A stretch of DNA of 64,000 nt, taken from the NCBI RefSeq assembly GCF_005222815.1, contig NZ_STGB01000004.1:1054001-1118000 (forward strand), read 5' to 3'. This DNA comes from Roseomonas sp. AR75. Its GTDB lineage: Bacteria; Pseudomonadota; Alphaproteobacteria; Acetobacterales; Acetobacteraceae. Positions 58,963 to 64,000 of this stretch are shown here, one piece after another; the stretch's first letter is position 1, and every line of letters starts with the position of its first letter. The notes beneath the pieces are model-generated. The model did no database searches. It saw only the letters and a program-made list of their open reading frames with translations, and was not told the DNA's origin. The translations under genes were made by a program, and so were the position numbers.

Positions 58963-60491
58963 GCGAGGCCGCCGCGCCGAAGACGGGGATGCAGAAGATC
59001 CTCGACACGGTGGAGCGCGTGGGCAACCGCGTGCCGCATCCGGTGATGATCTTCGTCTACCTGATCGGCATCGTGATCGTGCTGTCCACGATCCTGTCGC
59101 TGTTCGGCGCGCAGGTGAGCTACCAGGCCTACAACCCCGCCACCGGCGACATCGAGCCCGCCTTCACCGCCGCGCGGAGCCTTCTGACCATCGAGGGCAT
59201 CCGCCTGATGTACACCGGCGTGGTCGCCAACTTCATGGGCTTCAACGCGGTCGGCGTGATCATCGTGGCGATGGTCGGCGTCGGCGTCGCCGAGGAAGCG
59301 GGCCTCGTGAAGGTGCTGATCCGCAAGCTTGTGATCGTCGCGCCGCGCTGGGCACTGACCTGGATCCTGACCTTCGTCGGCATCCTCTCCTCGGTCGCCG
59401 CGGATGCCGGCTACCTGGTGCTGATCCCGCTGGCGGCGGCGGCGTTCCTGTCGGTCGGCCGGCATCCGCTGGCGGGCCTTGCGGTGGGCTTCGCCTCGGT
59501 CGCGGCGGCGTTCCTGGTGAACATCCTCATCGTGCCGGTGGACGGCATCCTGACCGAGATCACCAACGACGCCATTCGCCTGGTGGACCCGAGCAAGTCG
59601 ATCGACCTGGCCGCGAATGTCTGGTTCTCCATCGGCTCGACGCTCCTGCTCACCGTGCTGATCGTGGTGATCACCGAACGCGTGATCGAGCCGCGGCTCG
59701 GCGCCTATACCGGCGACTACCAGGTACCCGGCGAGAACGTGCTGAGCGAAGCGGAATATCGCGGCCTGCGCTATGCCGGCTTCGCGCTGCTCGCCGTAAT
59801 GGGCTTCATCGCCCTGCTGCTGCTGCCGCCCGGCGCGCCGCTGCGCAACCCGACGACCGGCGCGATCATCAGCGGATCGCCCTTCATGAACAGCCTGATC
59901 GTGTCCATCGCGCTGATCTTCCTGGTCACGGGCGCAGCCTATGGGCGCGGCGCCGGCACGATGCGGACCGCGAACGACGTGATCGCGGCGATCCAGAAAT
60001 CCATCGCGGGCCTGGCCGGGCTGATCCTGCTGCTGCTGGTGATCAGCCAGTTCATCGCCTTCTTCAACTACACCAACATGGCCACGCTGGCGGCGGTCTC
60101 CGCGGCAAAGTTCCTGGAATGGCTCAGCCTGCCTTCCATCGCGCTGATCATCGGCTTCGTCATTGCGGTGTTCGGCATCGACCTGATCATCACCGCCGCC
60201 ATCGCGAAGTGGGCGATCTTCGCGCCGGTCTTCGTGCCGCTGCTGATGCAGCTCGGCGTGGAGCCGGAGGTGGTGCTGGCGGCCTATCGCGTGGGCGACA
60301 GCCCGATGAACGCGATCACGCCGCTCAATGCCTATTTCGCGATGATCGTAACCTTCGCGATCAAGTACCAGAAGGAGGCGGGCGTCGGTACGGTGATCGC
60401 GCTGATGCTGCCCTATGTCATCTGGATTTCCCTTGTCTGGACCATCTTCCTGGCGGGCTGGTATCTGCTCGGCCTGCCCTGGGGCGTGTGA
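58959..60491 (+). CDS. AbgT-family transporter
   Basis: A 510-residue carrier with about 11 hydrophobic segments, matching p-aminobenzoyl-glutamate transporters: start VERVGNRVPHPVMIFVYLI, NAVGVIIVAMVGVGVAEEAG, VADAGYLVLIPLAAAAF, then SQFIAFFNYTNMATLAA and VFVPLLMQLGVEPEVVLAAYR with GDSPMNAITPLNAYF. It overlaps the M20 peptidase by four bases, as AbgT works with AbgAB amidohydrolases, and the SLC13-type permease gene follows after nine bases. Confidence 0.9.
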   Translation: MSEAAAPKTGMQKILDTVERVGNRVPHPVMIFVYLIGIVIVLSTILSLFGAQVSYQAYNPATGDIEPAFTAARSLLTIEGIRLMYTGVVANFMGFNAVGVIIVAMVGVGVAEEAGLVKVLIRKLVIVAPRWALTWILTFVGILSSVAADAGYLVLIPLAAAAFLSVGRHPLAGLAVGFASVAAAFLVNILIVPVDGILTEITNDAIRLVDPSKSIDLAANVWFSIGSTLLLTVLIVVITERVIEPRLGAYTGDYQVPGENVLSEAEYRGLRYAGFALLAVMGFIALLLLPPGAPLRNPTTGAIISGSPFMNSLIVSIALIFLVTGAAYGRGAGTMRTANDVIAAIQKSIAGLAGLILLLLVISQFIAFFNYTNMATLAAVSAAKFLEWLSLPSIALIIGFVIAVFGIDLIITAAIAKWAIFAPVFVPLLMQLGVEPEVVLAAYRVGDSPMNAITPLNAYFAMIVTFAIKYQKEAGVGTVIALMLPYVIWISLVWTIFLAGWYLLGLPWGV

Positions 60492-60500
60492 GCGCCGGGC

Positions 60501-62315
60501 ATGAACGACATCCTGGTCCTGGTCGCGATCGTGTCGGCGGCCGTGGTCCTGTTCGTCTGGAACAGGATCCCGGTCATCCTGGTCGCGCTCGGCGTCGGGA
60601 TGGCGCTGTTCGCCTCGGGTATCGTCACGCTGAACCAGGCGCTGTCGGGCTTCGGCGACCCCGCGGTCATGTTCATCGCGACCCTCTTCGTGGTCAGCGC
60701 CGCGCTGGACCGAACCGGCGTCACTGCCTGGGCCGGGCAGGCGCTGATCAAGGGCGCCGGTGAGGACAGCCGCGCGCGGCTGATGGCGCTGATCGCGCTG
60801 CTGGTCGCCGTGCTGACCGCGCTGATCAGCCTGAACGGCGCGGTGGCGGCGCTGCTGCCGGTGGTGGTGGTGATGGCGGTACGGCTGGGGCGCCAGCCTT
60901 CGCAGCTGCTGATGCCGATGGTGTTCTCCGCCCATGCCGGCTCGCTGCTGGCGCTGACGGGATCGCCGGTGAACGTGCTGGTCTCCGAGGCCGCGGCGGA
61001 TGCGGGCGTCGGCACCTTCGGCTTCTTCGAGTTCACCATCGTCGGCGTCCCGCTGCTGCTGGGCACCATCGCCATCGGCATCCTGCTTGGCCAGAAGCTG
61101 CTGCCGCATCGCGGTGGTCCCTCGATGAGCGCGGATTTCAGCCGCCACGCGGTGACGCTGGTCGAGCAGTACGGCCTCTCGCGCGACGTGTTCCGCATGC
61201 GTATCCGCAAGACCTCCCCGCTGGTCGGGCAGCCAACCGATGCGCTGGACCTCTCACCCTTCGAGGGCATGCGGCTGCTCGCCATGCAGGAAGGCGAGAC
61301 GGGGGAGCGGTTGCGTCGCGCGAACTTCGCCGAAGGCGACCACCTGCTGATCGCCGGTCCGCCGGAAGCCGCAGCCGCCATCGGCGCGCAGCTGCATCTG
61401 GCCTTCCGGCTGGAGAACGCCGCGGCCGACATCCAGGATTCGCTGTTCAACCGCAGCTCCGGCCTGGCCGAGGTGATGCTGCCGCCGCGCTCCGAGCTGA
61501 TCGGCCGCACCTTCTATCCGGGCATGGTGACCGAGAGCGGCGACCTCGTCGTGATCGCCGTCAATCGTGGCGGGGAGCCGTTGGGCCGCCATGCCGTGGT
61601 GCTGCAGGCGGGCGACACCATCCTGCTGCAGGGAAGCTGGAAGGCGCTCGACACGCATCTGAACGACCCGCAGGTGCTGGTGGTGAACTCGCCGGACCTG
61701 GTGCGCCGCCAGGCCGTGCCGCTCGGCGCCGGCGCGAAGCAGGCGATTGCCGTGCTGGCGGTGATGGTGCTGCTGCTGGCGACCGGCATCGTGCCGCCGG
61801 CGGTCGCAGGCCTGCTGGCCGCGGCGGCGCTGGTGCTGACGGGCGTGCTGAGCGTGGAGCAGTCCTACCGCGCCATCGACTGGACCACGGTGATCCTGGT
61901 GGCGGCGATGATGCCGCTGTCGGCGGCGATGGAGCAGACCGGCGCGGCGCGCCTGATGGCCGATGGCCTGGTCGCCGTGGCCGGGGAGGCCAGCCCGCGC
62001 GTGCTGCTGGCCGCACTGTTCGTGCTGACCGCCATCCTCGGGCAGCTCATCAGCAACACCGCGACGGCACTGATCATCATCCCCGTCGGCGTCGCCGCGG
62101 CCACGGGCATCGGCGTCTCGCCCGCGCCGGTGCTGATGAGCATTGCGGTCTGCTCGGCTGCTGCCTTCCTCACGCCGATCGCGACACCGACCAACCTGAT
62201 GGTCATGCGGCCCGGCGGCTATGAGTTCGGCGACTACTGGAAGTTCGGCCTGCCGATGATGGCGTGGTTCTTCGTCGTCGCCGTCGTCCTCGTCCCCTTC
62301 GTCTGGCCCTTCTGA
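60501..62315 (+). CDS. SLC13/DASS-type permease with TrkA-C domains
   Basis: A 604-residue carrier: a first membrane block with SLNGAVAALLPVVVVMAVRL and AHAGSLLALTGSPVNVLVSEAA, a central cytosolic part with two RCK/TrkA-C-like domains (about 210-380, e.g. RIRKTSPLVGQPTDALDL and PRSELIGRTFYPGM), and a second membrane block with GQLISNTATALIIIPVG and CSAAAFLTPIATPTNLMV. The pattern suits sodium-coupled carboxylate/sulfate transporters. It is probably in the M20-AbgT operon. Ligand unknown. Confidence 0.87.
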   Translation: MNDILVLVAIVSAAVVLFVWNRIPVILVALGVGMALFASGIVTLNQALSGFGDPAVMFIATLFVVSAALDRTGVTAWAGQALIKGAGEDSRARLMALIALLVAVLTALISLNGAVAALLPVVVVMAVRLGRQPSQLLMPMVFSAHAGSLLALTGSPVNVLVSEAAADAGVGTFGFFEFTIVGVPLLLGTIAIGILLGQKLLPHRGGPSMSADFSRHAVTLVEQYGLSRDVFRMRIRKTSPLVGQPTDALDLSPFEGMRLLAMQEGETGERLRRANFAEGDHLLIAGPPEAAAAIGAQLHLAFRLENAAADIQDSLFNRSSGLAEVMLPPRSELIGRTFYPGMVTESGDLVVIAVNRGGEPLGRHAVVLQAGDTILLQGSWKALDTHLNDPQVLVVNSPDLVRRQAVPLGAGAKQAIAVLAVMVLLLATGIVPPAVAGLLAAAALVLTGVLSVEQSYRAIDWTTVILVAAMMPLSAAMEQTGAARLMADGLVAVAGEASPRVLLAALFVLTAILGQLISNTATALIIIPVGVAAATGIGVSPAPVLMSIAVCSAAAFLTPIATPTNLMVMRPGGYEFGDYWKFGLPMMAWFFVVAVVLVPFVWPF

Positions 62316-62366
62316 TTCTTCTGGTTCGTCAGGCGGGCGGCCGGCGCGGGTGTCGCTTGTCTTCGC

Positions 62367-62395
62367 TTGAAATGCGGGACAACGTCCTGTAAAAC
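62367..62395 (+). promoter_or_regulatory. Candidate sigma-70-type promoter for the hydantoinase gene
   Basis: TTGAAA (62367-62372) and TAAAAC (62390-62395) are 17 bases apart, upstream of the GTG at 62438, in a locally lower-GC part of the gap. The boxes are the best promoter match I can see in the window, and they lie after the SLC13 stop. The tail ACGTGACGT follows. Confidence 0.45.
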
Positions 62396-62437
62396 GTGAC
62401 GTAACGCAGCGGCCCCGGAGGGCCGAGGGAGGAAGCC

Positions 62438-64000
62438 GTGCAGGCGCAGGCGGGCTATGCGCTGGCCGTGGATATCGGTGGAACCTTCACCGATGTGGTG
62501 CTGCGCGGCCGTGACGGACGGGCGGTGACGGACAAGACGCTCACCACCCATCGCAACCTGCTGGAAGGGTTCTTTCGCGCCGTCGACCTGGCGCTGGACC
62601 GTGCCGGCATCGCGCCGCGCGCGGTGGACGACGTGACCGTGCACGCGACCACGCTGGTGACGAACGCCGTCATCGAGCGCCGCGGCCCCCCGACCGCGCT
62701 GGTCACTACGCGCGGCTTTCGCGACGTGCTGCGCATCCGCAACGAGCACCGCTACGACATGTTCGACCCGCAGATCGAATATCCCGATCCGCTGGTCCCG
62801 CCGGAGCTCACCTTCGCGCTGGATGAGCGCGTGCTGGCCGATGGCCGCGTGACGAAGCCGGTGGATGCCGACGAAGCCGCCGCGCTCGCGCGAGAGCTTG
62901 CGGCGCGCGGCGTGCAGGCCGCGGCGCTCTGCCTGCTGAACGCCTATCGCAACGGCGCCAATGAACGCGCCGCGCGCGATGCCATGCTGAAGGCGGTGCC
63001 CGCGCTTCACATCGCGCTGTCCTGCGACGTCTCGCCGCAGATCCGCGAATATCCGCGTGCCTCCACCACGGTGATGAACGCCTACACCCAGCCCCTCGTC
63101 GCACCCTATCTGGAGGCGCTGGCGGCGGAGCTGGCGCGGCGCGGCTTCCCGAACCGGCCGCTGATCATGCTCTCCAATGGCGGCGTCGTCGGCACGCAGG
63201 TGGCCGGCGCCTTCCCGGTGCGCATGATCGAGAGCGGGCCCGCGGCCGGCGCGTTGGCCGCGACGCATTTCGCCGAGCTGCTCGGCCTGGATCGGCTGCT
63301 GTCCTTCGACATGGGCGGCACCACCGCCAAGGCTTGCCTGATCCTGGACCGCAAGCCGCTGGTCGCCGGCGAGTTCGAGGTGGACCGGCGCTACCGCTTC
63401 AAGCCCGGCAGCGGTTTCCCGATCACCATTCCATCGGTGGACATGATCGAGATCGGCGCCGGCGGTGGCTCCATCGCGCGGCTCGACAATCTCGGCCTGC
63501 TGAAGGTCGGGCCGCGCAGCGCTGGCAGCGAGCCCGGCCCGGTCTGCTACGGCCGCGGCGGCACGGAGCCGACGGTGACCGATGCCGATGTGGTGCTCGG
63601 CCTGCTGGATGCGGACCGCTTCCTCGGCGGCGACATGAAGCTGGATCGCGCGGCGGCAGAGGCCGCCTTCGCGCTGCTCGGCGCGAAGCTGGGCGTGGAT
63701 GCGTCGGCGGCCGCGCGCGGGGTGTTCGAGGTGGTGTGCGAGAACATGGCCGGCGCGGCGCGCGCGCATGCGACGGATCGCGGTCTGGACTGGCGCGGCC
63801 TGCCGATGCTGGCCTTCGGTGGCGCCGGCCCGGTGCATGCCTGCCGCGTGGCGGAGCTGCTGGATTGCCGCCAAGTGGTCTTCCCGCCGATGGCGAGCGT
63901 GCTCTCCGCCTTCGGCACGTTGGTCTCGCCGGTGCGGCTGGATCTGGTGCGCTCAGCCCTCGCACCGCTCGGCACGATGGATTGGACGGAGGCGCGCCGG
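62438..64000 (+). CDS. Hydantoinase/oxoprolinase A-subunit family protein, 5' part
   Basis: 521 codons are visible and the frame is still open at the right edge. The protein begins AQAGYALAVDIGGTFTDVVL, the ATP-site motif of the HyuA N-terminal domain, followed by HATTLVTNAVIERRG and RTRGFRD-like TTRGFRDVLRIRNEHR. The second domain has LLSFDMGGTTAKACL, MIEIGAGGGSIARLD and GPVCYGRGGTEPTVTDADVVLG, then FGGAGPVHACRVAE. GTG 62438 is supported by GGGAGGAAG upstream. It hydrolyses an N-substituted hydantoin or 5-oxoproline with ATP, probably with a HyuB partner beyond the window. Confidence 0.9.
   Translation, partial: MQAQAGYALAVDIGGTFTDVVLRGRDGRAVTDKTLTTHRNLLEGFFRAVDLALDRAGIAPRAVDDVTVHATTLVTNAVIERRGPPTALVTTRGFRDVLRIRNEHRYDMFDPQIEYPDPLVPPELTFALDERVLADGRVTKPVDADEAAALARELAARGVQAAALCLLNAYRNGANERAARDAMLKAVPALHIALSCDVSPQIREYPRASTTVMNAYTQPLVAPYLEALAAELARRGFPNRPLIMLSNGGVVGTQVAGAFPVRMIESGPAAGALAATHFAELLGLDRLLSFDMGGTTAKACLILDRKPLVAGEFEVDRRYRFKPGSGFPITIPSVDMIEIGAGGGSIARLDNLGLLKVGPRSAGSEPGPVCYGRGGTEPTVTDADVVLGLLDADRFLGGDMKLDRAAAEAAFALLGAKLGVDASAAARGVFEVVCENMAGAARAHATDRGLDWRGLPMLAFGGAGPVHACRVAELLDCRQVVFPPMASVLSAFGTLVSPVRLDLVRSALAPLGTMDWTEARR

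Noticed and set aside
58518..61148. Minus-strand frame opposite the AbgT and SLC13 genes
   Set aside because: Composition of a shadow frame; the plus-strand carriers are clearly coding.

Overview
The window is about 64 kb of very GC-rich DNA (around 70% by eye) packed with short-spaced or overlapping genes. It reads as chromosomal DNA of an alphaproteobacterium, most likely a Roseomonas-like member of the Acetobacteraceae or a related Rhodospirillales genus. The reasons are the codon bias, many GTG/TTG starts, and alphaproteobacterial gene orders (lgt-midA-pgeF, pdxA-pdxJ, a MarR/OmpR/kinase trio resembling PetP-PetR, ubiK beside hldD). I see no rRNA, tRNA, CRISPR array, insertion sequence or prophage. 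The only clear repeats are three copies of a short GC-rich palindromic intergenic element. No gap between genes exceeds 300 bases; the largest, 23926-24218, carries a cluster of DnaA-box-like words.

Layout. 1-2921: a TVP38-type membrane protein (cut at the left edge), an FAD/NAD oxidoreductase, a VOC protein and an MFS transporter. 2997-10743: an amino-acid catabolic island. A polar amino acid ABC transporter (binding protein, two permeases, and a separate ATPase) surrounds an opposite-strand operon of three electron-transferring oxidase subunits (2Fe-2S protein, FAD/BFD subunit, DAO-type FAD subunit, the HcnABC order) plus a DHDPS-family enzyme; imino-acid/hydroxyproline use or an HcnABC-like glycine oxidase are the main readings. 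10892-12857: a histidine kinase whose N terminus is an ethylene-receptor-type membrane domain, followed by a single-domain response regulator. 12943-16371: SDR, acyl-CoA dehydrogenase, APH-family kinase and a 103-residue partner, the same gene set as levulinate/4-hydroxyacyl-CoA catabolism (LvaD, C, A, B). 16375-18777: tryptophan dioxygenase, a kynureninase-like enzyme and a small membrane protein. 18834-23925: vitamin B6 (pdxA, pdxJ), a CBS protein, an M19 dipeptidase, and a pteridine-reductase-like SDR with folB.

23926-31304: the DnaA-box-like gap, uvrC, a DedA-like protein, pgsA, a proline-rich lipoprotein, moaD-moaE, a large membrane protein, and NTF2-like and GNAT proteins. 31336-35088: ilvE divergent from a MarR/OmpR/sensor-kinase operon. 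35168-38902 (mostly minus strand): phasin, TetR regulator, proC, a PEP-CTERM protein, YbjN-like protein, ubiK. 39040-44841: hldD, lgt, midA, pgeF, lipoproteins and prs. 44878-50190: cysteine hydrolase, amidohydrolase-like protein, patatin phospholipase, GntP permease, AI-2E-type exporter. 50256-57398: alpha/beta hydrolase, RND efflux pair and a patatin lipoprotein. 57580-64000: M20 dipeptidase, AbgT-type and SLC13-type carriers, and the start of a hydantoinase A-like gene that runs off the right edge.

The cell this implies is a metabolically flexible environmental heterotroph. It imports and oxidises amino acids and small organic acids, probably stores polyhydroxyalkanoate (phasin; patatin with GntP), makes heptose-containing LPS, and carries a candidate plant-hormone (ethylene) sensor. 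Assignments come from reading translated motifs only; no database search was run.
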